Notes under the pieces: model-generated
Seen by the model: the letters and a program-made list of their open reading frames with translations, nothing else
Databases searched by the model: none
Told to the model about the DNA's origin: nothing
Translations under genes and position numbers: made by a program
Shown: positions 8,570 through 18,411 of the stretch, in pieces
How the letters are laid out: every line of letters starts with the position of its first letter
How positions within the stretch are numbered: the stretch's first letter is position 1
Assembly: GCF_029439455.1 (NCBI RefSeq)
Contig: NZ_JAQFVG010000324.1
Location: 1 to 43,433 of the forward strand
Length of the DNA stretch: 43,433 bases
Source of the DNA: Caballeronia sp. BR00000012568055
Lineage (GTDB): Bacteria > Pseudomonadota > Gammaproteobacteria > Burkholderiales > Burkholderiaceae
Direction: 5' to 3'

Positions 8570-8625
8570 GCTTGTCTCCGTTGGCGTCGCCTCGTGTGCG
8601 CGCGCCTTATCTTTTGTTCTGCTGA

Positions 8626-9921
8626 TTAACGCTCAAGTATCGCGACGACGCCTTGTCCGCCCGCCGCGCAAATCGATATCAGCCCGCGCAACGGTTTGCC
8701 GTCGCTGCGTGCGGGCGCGTTCGATAACATCTTCGCCAGCGTCCCGACGATACGCGCGCCCGTCGCCGCAAACGGATGTCCCGTCGCCAGCGAACTGCCA
8801 TTCACGTTCAGCCGCGCGCGATCGATGGAACCGAGCCGCGCGTTCAGGCCGAGCGTGGCTCGGCAGTATTCGTCGTCTTCCCACGCGGCGAGCGTGCAAA
8901 GCACTTGCGCGGCGAAGGCTTCGTGAATCTCGTAGAAATCGAAGTCCTGCAAAGTGAGGCCTGCGCGCGCGAGCATCGATGGAACGGCGTAGGCGGGGGC
9001 CATCAGCAGGCCTTCGCGCTTGTCGAAATAATCGACGGCGGCGGTCGCGGAATACGTGAGCCACGCGAGCACCGGCAAGCCGCGCTGCGCCGCCCATTCT
9101 TCCGATGCCAGCAACACCGCCGAAGCGCCATCGGTGAGTGGCGTCGAATTGCCTGCGGTGAGCGTGCCCGCGTCGCGATCGAACACGGGCCTGAGCTTCG
9201 CCAACTGATCGAGCGATACATCGGGCCGCAAGTTGTTATCGCGCGAGAGGCCTTTATACGGCGTCATCAGATCGTTGAAGAAGCCGCGCCCGAATGCCGA
9301 TGCCAGTTTGATATGGCTTTCCTGCGCCAGCGCGTCCTGTGCTTCGCGTGAAATCTTCCAGCGCTTGGCCATCAATTCGCAATGTTCGCCCATCGACAAA
9401 CCCGTGCGCGGTTCGGCATTGCGCGGCAACGCGGGCCGGAAGAACATGCCGGGCCGCAGCTTCGCCAACGCGCCGACGCGCTGTCCCGCCGAGCGGCTGC
9501 GATTCGCTTCGAGCAGAATCTTGCGCATGCGCTCGTTCACGCCGATCGGCGCATCCGACGCCGTATCCACGCCGCCCGCGATACCCACATCGATCTGCCC
9601 GAGCGCAATCTTGTTGCCGACCAGAATCACCGATTCGAGCGATGTGCCGCACGCCTGCTGCACATCGTAGGCGGGCGTTTCCTTCGCGAGCGTGGTCGAT
9701 AGCGCCGCCTCGCGCGTCAGATTGAAATCGCGCGAATGCTTGATGACCGCGCCCGCCGCGACTTCGCCGAGCTTCAGTCCATGCAGCGCGTATCGATCGA
9801 TCAGACCTTGCAGCGCGAAGCTCAGCATGTCCTGATTCGATGCCGTCGCGTACGCCGTGTTCGAGCGCGCGAACGGAATCCGGTTGCTGCCGATAATGGC
9901 GACGCGTCGTACGGCGTTCAT
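8626..9921 (-). CDS. Acetyl-CoA C-acyltransferase (thiolase, FadI/FadA type)
   Basis: A 431-residue thiolase that cleaves 3-ketoacyl-CoA, the last beta-oxidation step. The acyl-accepting cysteine is C91 in QQACGTSLES, the catalytic pair is H382 in GHPFAATG and C418 in CAAGGQG, and HEAFAAQ is present. I placed the start at 9921: this ATG overlaps the TGA of the preceding MaoC gene as ATGA, and GGAG lies just before it. An in-frame ATG at 9933 is less likely. The overlap implies translational coupling to the hydratase gene. Confidence 0.93.
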   Translation of the reverse strand: MNAVRRVAIIGSNRIPFARSNTAYATASNQDMLSFALQGLIDRYALHGLKLGEVAAGAVIKHSRDFNLTREAALSTTLAKETPAYDVQQACGTSLESVILVGNKIALGQIDVGIAGGVDTASDAPIGVNERMRKILLEANRSRSAGQRVGALAKLRPGMFFRPALPRNAEPRTGLSMGEHCELMAKRWKISREAQDALAQESHIKLASAFGRGFFNDLMTPYKGLSRDNNLRPDVSLDQLAKLRPVFDRDAGTLTAGNSTPLTDGASAVLLASEEWAAQRGLPVLAWLTYSATAAVDYFDKREGLLMAPAYAVPSMLARAGLTLQDFDFYEIHEAFAAQVLCTLAAWEDDEYCRATLGLNARLGSIDRARLNVNGSSLATGHPFAATGARIVGTLAKMLSNAPARSDGKPLRGLISICAAGGQGVVAILER

Positions 9922-10814
9922 GGCAGCTCCCATTCGAACTGACCGCGCAAATGCGGCCGGTCGCCGGCTTCATCGCGCACTTCGAAATCGCGTGCGGTCG
10001 GCGAGGGCGCGGCGCTCCAGAGGGTGGCATCGCCGGGAAGGTAAAGCGGGAGTTTGAAGTCGCCGTGCGCCTGACCGGATGCGAGTGCCTTCGACGGATG
10101 CAGCGCCGCGAGCGTGCGCGCCAGCGTCCACATGCCATGCGCAATCGCGCGCGGAAAACCGAAGGCTTTCGCGCTCAGCGTGTGCAGATGGATCGGATTG
10201 AAGTCGCCGGATGCCTTGGCGTAATCGCGTCCGAGTTGCGCGGGAAGTTGCCAGCGCGCTTCGCGGGCGAGCAGCGGTACGTGTGCTTCAGCGACTTCGG
10301 GCACAGTCGCGATGCTTTCGCTGCGCACGCCGCGCTTCAGATACACGCTGTCGCCATCCCAGACCGCTTCGCCGCGCCGATAAATCCGCGTGTGCAACGT
10401 GAACGCCTGTCCCTTCTGATGCGGCACCAGCGGCCCGCATTCCACTTCGATCCGCAACGCCTGTCCCGCCGCCAGCGGCTGCCGCAGATGCACGCGATTC
10501 GACAGATGCACGACGCCTAGCGCCGACCACGGAAACGACGGATCGGTGAGCATCATCAGATGCAGCGGAAACGCGAGCACGTGCGGGAACGTGAGCGGCA
10601 CGCCATGCTCGGGAATGAAACCGCAGACGCGGGCGTATCGGCCGATATGTTCGGCGTCGAGCTTCACGTTCGGACGGATCAGCCGCAGCGCGGGCAACTC
10701 CGCCGCGCGATGCCGCCGGAACAATCCGGGCAGCGCGCGCCCGTAGAGCTTGGCGGGCGGCGGCAATTCTTCGATGACGACGGTGCGGGCGCGTGGCATC
10801 GTGGGTGCGTGCAT
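9918..10814 (-). CDS. MaoC family (R)-enoyl-CoA hydratase
   Basis: A 298-residue double hot-dog protein. The C-terminal half carries the MaoC hydratase motif, with the catalytic Asp/His in SGDFNPIHLH followed by GFPRAIAHGMW. The N-terminal half (AFPLHLMMLTD, then LGVVHLSNRVHL) is a degenerate hot-dog. It should hydrate 2-enoyl-CoA to the (R)-3-hydroxyacyl-CoA. The chosen ATG at 10814 starts 5 bases after the stop of the FabG gene; the open frame runs further up, into that gene, without support. Its product matches the (R)-specific reductase encoded just before it. Confidence 0.88.
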   Translation of the reverse strand: MHAPTMPRARTVVIEELPPPAKLYGRALPGLFRRHRAAELPALRLIRPNVKLDAEHIGRYARVCGFIPEHGVPLTFPHVLAFPLHLMMLTDPSFPWSALGVVHLSNRVHLRQPLAAGQALRIEVECGPLVPHQKGQAFTLHTRIYRRGEAVWDGDSVYLKRGVRSESIATVPEVAEAHVPLLAREARWQLPAQLGRDYAKASGDFNPIHLHTLSAKAFGFPRAIAHGMWTLARTLAALHPSKALASGQAHGDFKLPLYLPGDATLWSAAPSPTARDFEVRDEAGDRPHLRGQFEWELP

Positions 10815-10819
10815 CGTCG

Positions 10820-12262
10820 TCAGGCTCCGATCAGGCTTTGGCCGCACACGCGCACGATATTGCCCGTGACGCCCGCGCTGCCCGGACTCGCGAGCCACGC
10901 GACGGTCTCGGCGACATCGACGGGCAGGCCGCCTTGCCCGAGCGAATTGAGGCGGCGTCCGGCTTCGCGCACGCCGAGCGGCATCCGCGCGGTCATATGC
11001 GTTTCGATGAAACCTGGCGCGACCGCATTGATGGTGATGCCGCGCGCCTTCAAAACGGACGCCATGCTTTCCACGCGCCCGATCACGCCCGCCTTGGACG
11101 TCGCGTAATTCGTCTGCCCGCGATTGCCCGCAATCCCGCTGATCGACGATACCGCGACGATGCGCCCGCCATCGCGCAAAACGTTTTTGGCGAGCAAGGC
11201 ATCATCGATACGTTCCTGCGCGAGCAGATTGATATCGATGACGCTGGCCCACATGTCATCGCTCATGCGCGCAATCGTCTTGTCGCGCGTGATGCCCGCG
11301 TTGTGCACGACGATATCGATACCGCCCGACAGCGCGAGCGCCGCCACGATTTCATCGGGCGCTTCGGGCGCGGCGATATCCGCGATCAGCGCGGCATGCG
11401 CGCCGTTCGAAGGCGCGAGATCTTCGATCGACAACATGGTTTGATCGAGCGCGTCGCGGGCGGCTTCGACGTCGAGTCCGGTGACGATCGCGCCGCGCCC
11501 CGCCAACACCTTCGCGATCGCCGCGCCGATACCACGCGCCGCGCCCGTCACCAGTGCGCGCTTGCCATCGAGCGGTTTGCTCCAGCCTGGCGGCGCGCCT
11601 GACTCAGCCGCGCCGACGCCGATATGCACGACTTGTCCCGACACATAAGCCGAACGCGGCGACAGGAAGAACCGCAGCGCGCCTTCGATCTGCGCGCCAT
11701 CCTCGACGCGCAGCAGATTCGATGTGATGCCGCCACGCGCCTCTTTGCCCAGCGAGCGCGTCAGACCTTCGAGCGCGCGCTGCGCGGTGGCGGCGTGCGG
11801 ATCGGTGAGCCGCGAAGGCGCGCGTCCAAATACGACGATGCGGCCGCTTTTTGCGACCGAGCGGATCGCATCGTGAAAAAAGTGATAGAGCGAATGAAGC
11901 TCGGCGCTTTGCGTGATGCCGGTGGCATCGAAAATCAAGGCTTGAACGCGGTCGCCGGGATGCGTGTCGCCGGTATTCGAGCGAGGCTCGAAGCGGCCGC
12001 TCATCGCGCCGTGACGCGCGGCGCACGGCAACCAGTCCGGCGCGCTGTCATGCGCCACGCCTGTGATGCCGATGCCGGACAACACGGCGACGAGCGTATC
12101 GAACAAGCCAGGCGACGGACCCGCGCCGATCGCGGCCATGCCGCCGAATTCGGCCTGATCCGCGCGATGGCGACGCAGCACGTCGGGTTTCGGCAGACCG
12201 AGCGTGCGCGCGATGCGGGTGCCGAAGGGCGAATTGACGAAGTCGAGATAGCGGTCTTTCAT
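10820..12262 (-). CDS. High-molecular-weight FabG-type 3-ketoacyl reductase
   Basis: A 480-residue two-domain SDR, about twice the length of ordinary FabG. The C-terminal half (from about residue 232) is a full SDR: GAARGIG at 240-246, HNAG at 320-323, S373 in VSSISG, and the catalytic Y386/K390 in YATSK. The N-terminal half has a Rossmann-like outline (a region near 106-220 with VQALIFDATG and GRIVVFGRAPS) but lacks the catalytic Tyr-Lys. This resembles mycobacterial FabG4, a reductase of (R)-3-hydroxyacyl-CoA/3-ketoacyl-CoA. It is in an operon with MaoC and a thiolase, so here it probably interconverts (R)-3-hydroxyacyl- and 3-ketoacyl-CoA. Confidence 0.88.
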   Translation of the reverse strand: MKDRYLDFVNSPFGTRIARTLGLPKPDVLRRHRADQAEFGGMAAIGAGPSPGLFDTLVAVLSGIGITGVAHDSAPDWLPCAARHGAMSGRFEPRSNTGDTHPGDRVQALIFDATGITQSAELHSLYHFFHDAIRSVAKSGRIVVFGRAPSRLTDPHAATAQRALEGLTRSLGKEARGGITSNLLRVEDGAQIEGALRFFLSPRSAYVSGQVVHIGVGAAESGAPPGWSKPLDGKRALVTGAARGIGAAIAKVLAGRGAIVTGLDVEAARDALDQTMLSIEDLAPSNGAHAALIADIAAPEAPDEIVAALALSGGIDIVVHNAGITRDKTIARMSDDMWASVIDINLLAQERIDDALLAKNVLRDGGRIVAVSSISGIAGNRGQTNYATSKAGVIGRVESMASVLKARGITINAVAPGFIETHMTARMPLGVREAGRRLNSLGQGGLPVDVAETVAWLASPGSAGVTGNIVRVCGQSLIGA

Positions 12263-12296
12263 CGAATGACGTCGGTCCTCGAATCAGAAGCATGGC

Positions 12297-14785
12297 TCAC
12301 GCGACGATCTCGGGCATTTCGCCCTCGAGCGCGGCGCTGCGCCGTTGCAATGCTTCGAGGATACCGAAGTCTGCGGAAAAATCATCGACTTTCACGGCAT
12401 CGCGGGCGAGCGCGGCCCATTCGAGCAGAAGCGCGTGCTCGTCTGCATCGATCGATCCTTGTTCGACGGCACTTTGCGCCCACGCGTCCCATTCGTCGGG
12501 ACTTGCCGGCAGCGCCAGTTTCGACTCGCGCAGACGCGATTCAAGCGCGCCCAGCGCAGGCGTTAGCGCGAGCAGCTTCTCCAGACCGCCGATCGGATCG
12601 GCCTTCAGCGACGAGACGTGCGAACCCGCCAGCAGGCGATCGCGTGTTTCACCCGGCGTCTGCATGACGAGCGCGACCTCGCTGCCGAGTGCATCGGTGC
12701 TCGGCACGTGCGTCATGCCGAACGGAAACGCCAGCGCGCGCAGCAGCGCCCCCGCCCCGCGATGCGGATAGTTCGCGAGTAAGCCTTCGAAGGCGAGACG
12801 CGCCTGCACCAGCGCATCTTCGATACCCCAGCGCACCAACGCCAAATCCGCCTCGGGACGGCCATCGTCCTCGAAGCGCTTGAGCGTCGCGGAAATCAGA
12901 TAGAGCTGCGAGAGAATGTCGCCGAGCCGCGCGGACAGCCGTTCGCGGCGCTTCAACTCTCCGCCGAGCGTGAGCATCGACACATCCGCGAACAGCGCGA
13001 AGGCGCTCGACAGGCGCGTGGCGGCGCGGTAGTAGGGCGCAAGACGCGCGTCGGCGCGTGTTGGCGGGCGGATCAGCACGCTGCCGCCGAATGCATAGAC
13101 CAGACTGCGCACCGCGTTCGAGACTAGAAACGCGGCGTGGCCGAAGAAGGCGTCGTCGAAGGCGCGCAGGTCGTTATCGCGCGTCGCCGCCATTTCCTTC
13201 AGCACATAGGGATGACAGCGGATCGCGCCTTGCCCGAAGATGATCAGGCAGCGCGTGAGAATGTTCGCGCCTTCGACGGTGATCGAGATCGGCATCTGCT
13301 GATAGGCGCGCGCCAGAAAATTCGACGGTCCCATGCAGATGCCTTTGCCCGCGACCACGTCCATCGCGTCATTGACGACTTTGCGCGCGCGCTCCGTGAT
13401 GTGATATTTCGCGATGCCCGAAATGACCGATGGCTTTTCGCCCAGATCGACCGCCTGCGCGGACAGTCGGCGCGCGGCGTCCATCACATAGAGATTGCCG
13501 CCCATGCGGCCAAGCGCTTCCTGAATGCCCTCGAAGCGTCCGATCGACGTGCGGAACTGACGGCGCGCGGCGGCATACGCGCCCGTGCCGCGCACCGCGA
13601 GTTTCGCCATGCCGACATTCGATGACGGCAGCGAAATCGCGCGTCCTGCCGCGAGGCATTCCATCAACATGCGCCAACCGTTTCCCACTTGCGCGCGTCC
13701 GCCGATGATCCATTCCATCGGCACGAAGACGTCCTTGCCGTGATTCGGGCCGTTCTGGAACACCGCGTTCAGCGGCCAGTGACGTCGGCCGATATGCACG
13801 CCGGGATGCGTGGTCGGGATCAGCGCGCAGGTGATGCCGGGCGCGTCGTCATCGCCCAGCAAGTGATCGGGATCGAGCGCGCGGAAGGCGAGCCCGAGCA
13901 CCGTGGCGATCGGCCCGAGCGTGATGTAGCGTTTGTCCCACGTCACGCGAAAGCCGAGCGTTTCGCGGCCCTCGAACATCCCTTTGCAGGCGATGCCGAC
14001 ATCGGGAATCGCGGCGGCATCCGATCCGGCATACGGACTCGTCAACGCGAAGCAGGGGATTTCTTCGCCGCGCGCAAGCCTCGGCAGATAGTGATGCTTC
14101 TGATCTTCGGTGCCGTAATGAAGCAGCAATTCGGCAGGACCGAGCGAGTTCGGCACCATCACCGAAACCGCAGCCGCCGACGAATGCGTCGCCAGCTTCA
14201 TGATGACCTGCGAATGAGCGTAGGCGGAGAACGCTTTTCCGCCGTACTCCTTCGGAATGATCATGCCCAAAAAGCCATGTTCCTTGATGTACGACCACGC
14301 TTCGGGCGAAAGGTCTTGCCAGATGGCGGTGGTGTCCCAGTCGTTCGACAAATCGCAAAGCTGCGCGCATTCGTGATCGATGAACGACTGTTCTTCGGGC
14401 GTGAGCTTTGGCGCGCCGTGTGCGAGCAGTGAGTCCCAATTCGGGCGACCGGAGAAGAGATCGGCGTCCCACAGACCGTGCCGGCTTCGATGGCATCGCG
14501 CTCGGTGGAGGACATCTGCGGCAGCATATTTCGAAACATCGCGAAGATGCGTTTCGATATCAGCACGCGGCGCAGCGGTTTGATCGCGAGCAGCAGAGGC
14601 GGGAGTACGAAGACGATGGCGAGGATGGTTGCCACGGCCATCGAAACGATGTTCAGCGCCGGGCCCGCGGCGACCCAGATTGCGAGCGCCGCGAACCACG
14701 CCAGAGCCGGCGCTCGAACGAATGCGAGTACACCGGCGATAAGTACCAATGCGAGGAGAAATGCGATGACGTAGAGCGCGGGCAT
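12297..14785 (-). pseudogene. fadE: FadE-type acyl-CoA dehydrogenase, split by a frameshift
   Basis: This would be an approximately 828-residue membrane-anchored FadE, the first oxidation step of beta-oxidation. The N-terminal part is read from the ATG at 14785 (GGAG 6 bases ahead), with hydrophobic membrane segments and the motif PQMSSTERDAIEAGTV. The rest, from WDADLFSGRPNW to the end, is in another minus frame: LPRLARGEEIPCFALTSP, GSDAAAIPD, then ARAYQQMPISITVEGANIL. At 14475-14468 the minus strand reads TCTGTGGG where the family (E. coli FadE has AGTTWWEGDLF) predicts TCTGGTGGG, so one G appears to be missing. The remaining protein is well conserved, so the lesion is recent, a sequencing error, or tolerated. 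The stop is 34 bases before the FabG gene. Confidence 0.82.
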
Positions 14786-14853
14786 CACGAACTCCGGAGT
14801 AGCGGCCATTCCAACGACGAAGCACGAGGTGTGCCGGTCATATCGGCCAGTCT

Positions 14854-16074
14854 CTATCCCGTCGCGCTGACCTGCTCCGCCGATTGCGTCAGATCCACCC
14901 CGCGCCGCTCCCGGCTAAAGAAGATCAGCGCCGCGATCACCACCGCGACGGTTCCCGCGACGATCGCCATTGCCATGCCGTAGTTATCGTTGTGTTTATC
15001 GGCAATCGATGCCTGAAGCGTGGCGTTCACTGCCGCAAAAAGATTGCCGAGCTGATACACCAGCCCAGGGAATGTTGCGCGAATCTCATCCGGCGAGATT
15101 TCGTTCAGATGCACCGGAATCACACCCCACGCGCCTTGCACCGAAATCTGCATCAGAAACGCGCCCACGGCGAGCATGACCGGTCCTGTCGAAAAAGCCC
15201 ATAGGTACAACACCGGCAACGCGATCAGCGCCGCGATGAAAATCGCCACGCGCCGACCGATCTTCTCCGAAAGCGAGCCGAAAAACAGCCCGCCGACGAT
15301 CGCGCCGACGTTCAGCACAATCGTAATGATCGACACCGTATGCGGCTCGAAGTGATGCTGCTCGCGCAGGAAAGTCGGATACAAATCCTGCGTGCCGTGC
15401 GAGAAGAAATTGAACGCCGTCATCAGCACGATGGCGTAGAGCGACAAGGTCCAATTCTTTTTGAGCGTGGCGAGCAGACCGGGCCGCTTGCGTTTCTCCA
15501 TCACGCGCCATGCGGGCGATTCGGGCACGTGCGCGCGTACATAGAGCACGAGCAAAGCAGGCGCGACGCCGACGAAAAACATGCCGCGCCAGCCGACATA
15601 CTGATAAAGCACCCCGAATACGATCGATGCCAGCAGATAGCCGCTCGGATAACCCGCCTGAAGCAAGCCGGAGACGAAGCCGCGCGCGTGTGGCGGCACG
15701 GTTTCCATCGTCAGCGCGGAACCGACGCCCCATTCGCCGCCCATCGCAATGCCGAACAGCGCACGCAGGATCAGCAGCGTCGTCAGATTCGGCGACAGGC
15801 CGGAGAGCATTTCCAGCAGCGAATAAATCGCGATGTTGATCATCAACGTCGGACGGCGGCCGAACTTGTCCGCGAGCCGGCCGAAGATCAGCGCGCCGAT
15901 GGGCCGCATCGCCAGTGTCAGCGTGATGGCGAAGGCGACGGCAGGAATCTTCGTGTTGAACTCGGCAGCGATGTCTTTGAGGATAAAGACCATCAGGAAG
16001 AAGTCGAACGCGTCCAGGGTCCAGCCCAGGTACGCGGCAATCGTGACGTTTCGTTGTTCTCGCGTCCAGGCCAT
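14854..16074 (-). CDS. MFS transporter, lactate/sialate:H+ symporter type
   Basis: A 406-residue inner-membrane transporter with 12 predicted hydrophobic segments. The first segment has LGWTLDAFDFFLM with an acidic pair. The MFS motif A region is FGRLADKFGRRPTL in loop 2-3, and FGSLSEKIGRRVA repeats it in loop 8-9. This pattern fits the SHS family (lactate, pyruvate or sialate with protons). The start is the ATG at 16074; the open frame extends much further up but that stretch is antisense to the racemase gene. It reads into fadE, 68 bases downstream, so the cargo may be a carboxylate linked to that operon. Confidence 0.85.
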   Translation of the reverse strand: MAWTREQRNVTIAAYLGWTLDAFDFFLMVFILKDIAAEFNTKIPAVAFAITLTLAMRPIGALIFGRLADKFGRRPTLMINIAIYSLLEMLSGLSPNLTTLLILRALFGIAMGGEWGVGSALTMETVPPHARGFVSGLLQAGYPSGYLLASIVFGVLYQYVGWRGMFFVGVAPALLVLYVRAHVPESPAWRVMEKRKRPGLLATLKKNWTLSLYAIVLMTAFNFFSHGTQDLYPTFLREQHHFEPHTVSIITIVLNVGAIVGGLFFGSLSEKIGRRVAIFIAALIALPVLYLWAFSTGPVMLAVGAFLMQISVQGAWGVIPVHLNEISPDEIRATFPGLVYQLGNLFAAVNATLQASIADKHNDNYGMAMAIVAGTVAVVIAALIFFSRERRGVDLTQSAEQVSATG

Positions 16075-16344
16075 CGCCGTGATCTCCCGTTGGTTTGATT
16101 GCAAGTCTCGTCTTGCGATGCAGTCGAGCAATAAACACACCGGCCCTGTCTCGGCCGGATAGAACGCAAAGCAGTGTACGCCGCCTGTTAAATGCACGCT
16201 TACCTGAATAAGTTCGTCGCCGTTTCGAATGCGAAATGAAAGCGCGATGAAGCCGTTCCGGAATCCACGCTCCCCGGCAAGGGTGGTCGGCGGGTCGGTC
16301 CAATCTGGCCTACTGATTATTTTTGATATCGACGGGAGACAAAC

Positions 16345-17499
16345 ATGGGCGTACTCAGCGGAATCCGCGTACTCGAATTCGAAGCCATCGGTCCGGGACC
16401 GTTCGGCGCGATGCTTCTGGCGGATATGGGCGCGGATGTGCTGCGTATCGACCGGCCGGCTGCGCCCGAAGATCTGGGACCGAAGTCGAACGGAAAGAAG
16501 GTCGATGTGACCGGACGCGGCCGGCGTTCGGTGACGCTGGATCTGAAGCGCCCCGAAGCCGCCGATGCCGCGCTCGATCTGATCGCGCGCGCCGATGTCG
16601 TGATCGAAGGGTTCCGTCCCGGTACGATGGAGCGGCTGGGTCTCGGGCCGGACGCCGCCTTTGCGCGCAACCCGAACCTGGTCTATGGCCGCATGACCGG
16701 CTGGGGTCAGACGGGGCCGCTGGCGGCGCGCGCGGGACACGATCTGAATTACGTGGCGTTGTCGGGCGTGCTGTCCGGCATCGGCCGTGCGGGCGAAGCG
16801 CCGGTGCCGCCGTTGAATCTGGTCGGTGACTACGGCGGTGGCGGCATGCTGCTGGCGCTGGGTATCGTCGCGGCGCTTCTGAATGTGCAGCGCGGCGGCG
16901 CGGGCCAGGTCGTCGATGCGGCGATGATCGAAGGCGCGGCGCAATTGGGCGCGGTCGTGTGGGGCTTGCTGGCATCGGGCAACTGGCACGAACAACGCGA
17001 AAGCAATCTGCTGGATGGCGGCACGCCCTGGTACGACAGCTACCGCACGCGCGATGGCCAATACATGGCGGTCGGCGCGGTCGAAGGGCGTTTCTACGGC
17101 GAACTGCTGCAAAAGCTTGGTCTCGCCGATGCAGGCTTGCCGAATCAGCACGATCGCGGCGGCTGGCCACAATTGCGCGAGCGCTTCGCTGCCGCCTTCC
17201 TGACGCGCACGCGCGACGAATGGTCCGCCATCTTCGACGGAAGCGATGCCTGCGTCGCGCCGGTGCTGAACTTTTCGGAAGCGCCTGCGCATCCGCATCA
17301 CCGGGCGCGCGGGAGTTTCGTGGAAGTAGCGGGCGTGGTGCAGCCCGGTCCCGCGCCGCGCTTCTCGGCGACGCCTTCCGCCATCAAAGGCCCTGCGCCG
17401 CAGCGTGGCGAACGCGGGTCGGTCGCGCTGAAAGACTGGGGCTTCGATGAAGCCGCAGTCGAGAAGCTGCGCGCCCGCGGTCTTGCATATATGAGCTAA
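16345..17499 (+). CDS. CaiB/BaiF CoA transferase family, alpha-methylacyl-CoA racemase-like
   Basis: A 384-residue family III CoA-transferase fold protein. The start GIRVLEFEAIGPGPFGAMLL matches alpha-methylacyl-CoA racemases, and the three residues used by those enzymes are present: H132 in AGHDLNYVALSG, D162 in GDYGGGG and E248 in GAVEGRF. It should epimerise 2-methylacyl-CoA esters between R and S forms, which is needed before dehydrogenation of methyl-branched chains. GGGAGAC precedes the ATG. It stands alone on the plus strand, back to back with the MFS gene (270-base shared upstream region) and convergent with the SDR of the second lipid operon. Confidence 0.9.
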   Translation: MGVLSGIRVLEFEAIGPGPFGAMLLADMGADVLRIDRPAAPEDLGPKSNGKKVDVTGRGRRSVTLDLKRPEAADAALDLIARADVVIEGFRPGTMERLGLGPDAAFARNPNLVYGRMTGWGQTGPLAARAGHDLNYVALSGVLSGIGRAGEAPVPPLNLVGDYGGGGMLLALGIVAALLNVQRGGAGQVVDAAMIEGAAQLGAVVWGLLASGNWHEQRESNLLDGGTPWYDSYRTRDGQYMAVGAVEGRFYGELLQKLGLADAGLPNQHDRGGWPQLRERFAAAFLTRTRDEWSAIFDGSDACVAPVLNFSEAPAHPHHRARGSFVEVAGVVQPGPAPRFSATPSAIKGPAPQRGERGSVALKDWGFDEAAVEKLRARGLAYMS

Positions 17500-17503
17500 A
17501 AGC

Positions 17504-17533
17504 AAAACGCCCGATGCGAGCATCGGGCGTTTT
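17504..17533 (+). terminator. Bidirectional intrinsic terminator
   Basis: A 13-bp perfect stem (17504-17516 with 17521-17533, AAAACGCCCGATG) with loop CGAG, ending in T4 on the plus strand and T4 on the minus strand. It lies between the convergent racemase gene and the SDR gene ending at 17561 and can stop both transcripts. Confidence 0.88.
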
Positions 17534-17560
17534 CTTACAACGCAGTACGAAATATAGGGA

Positions 17561-18385
17561 TTACTGCAGATTCCCTGCTACGGCAATCGTCTGGCCCGTA
17601 ATGTAATTCGACTCGGGCGAGCAGAACAGATACACGCCGCCCGCCGCTTCTTCCGGCGTACCGCCACGGCCGAGCGGATTGCGTTGCGCGTGGCTCTTCA
17701 GCATTTCCGGATTCAGGCCGACACGAATATCGCGTCCTTCGATCTGCACGGTCGCGCCCGCATTGGCATCCGCCGACGTCATCCGCGTATGAATCAGCCC
17801 GAACGCCACGCAATTCACGTTGACGTTGAAGCGTCCCCATTCGCGCGCCATTGCACGCGTCATGCCGATCACACCCGCCTTCGCCGACGAATAGTTGATC
17901 TGTCCGGCATTGCCGTTCAGCGCCGAAACCGACGAGATATTGACGATCTTCCGATAGTTCTCGCGGCCCGCTTCCTTATCGGCGGCGTGGAGCGCCTTGA
18001 TATGCGGATAGGCGGCGCGCAGGATGCGAAAGGGCGCGGTCATATGGCAATCGAGAATGGCGTACCACTGCTCGTCGGTCATCTTCTGCACCACGTCGTC
18101 CCACGTATAACCCGCGTTATTGACGATGATATCGATGCCGCCAAACTTGCTCATGGCCGTGTTGACGAAGCGATCGCCGAAGTCCGGGGCGCTCACGTTG
18201 CCGACACACGCCACCGCATCGACGCCGCGCTTTTTGAGGGCTTCGACCATTTCATGCGCCGGATCGGCGTCGAGATCGTTAATGACGAGACGCGCGCCTT
18301 CGCTGGCGAATTTTTCGGCGATCGCGCGGCCGATGCCACGGCCGGAGCCGGTGACCAGCGCCACTTTGCCGTCAAGCTTTCCCAT
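17561..18385 (-). CDS. SDR family oxidoreductase (3-hydroxyacyl-CoA dehydrogenase-like)
   Basis: A 274-residue classical SDR: TGSGRGIG near residue 12 for NAD(P) binding, NNAG, the catalytic Ser in NISSVSA, and YSSAK. The C-terminal stretch SPESNYITGQTIAVAG is typical of FabG-like reductases. I placed the start at 18385, where AAGGAG stands 9 bases ahead; the open frame to 18415 lacks support. It is the last gene of the operon controlled by the LuxR-type regulator, 26 bases after a MaoC gene, so it probably oxidises the 3-hydroxyacyl-CoA made by the hydratase pair. Confidence 0.9.
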   Translation of the reverse strand: MGKLDGKVALVTGSGRGIGRAIAEKFASEGARLVINDLDADPAHEMVEALKKRGVDAVACVGNVSAPDFGDRFVNTAMSKFGGIDIIVNNAGYTWDDVVQKMTDEQWYAILDCHMTAPFRILRAAYPHIKALHAADKEAGRENYRKIVNISSVSALNGNAGQINYSSAKAGVIGMTRAMAREWGRFNVNVNCVAFGLIHTRMTSADANAGATVQIEGRDIRVGLNPEMLKSHAQRNPLGRGGTPEEAAGGVYLFCSPESNYITGQTIAVAGNLQ

Positions 18386-18411
18386 GTTTCTTTCTCCTTG
18401 ATTGATCGATA

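Noticed and set aside
7058..8629. A 523-residue plus-strand open frame opposite the acyl-CoA ligase
   Set aside because: Composition is that of a shadow frame, and the ligase motifs on the minus strand are clear.
16075..17523. N-terminal extension of the SHS transporter frame by about 480 residues
   Set aside because: The stretch is antisense to the racemase gene; the transporter starts naturally at the ATG at 16074.
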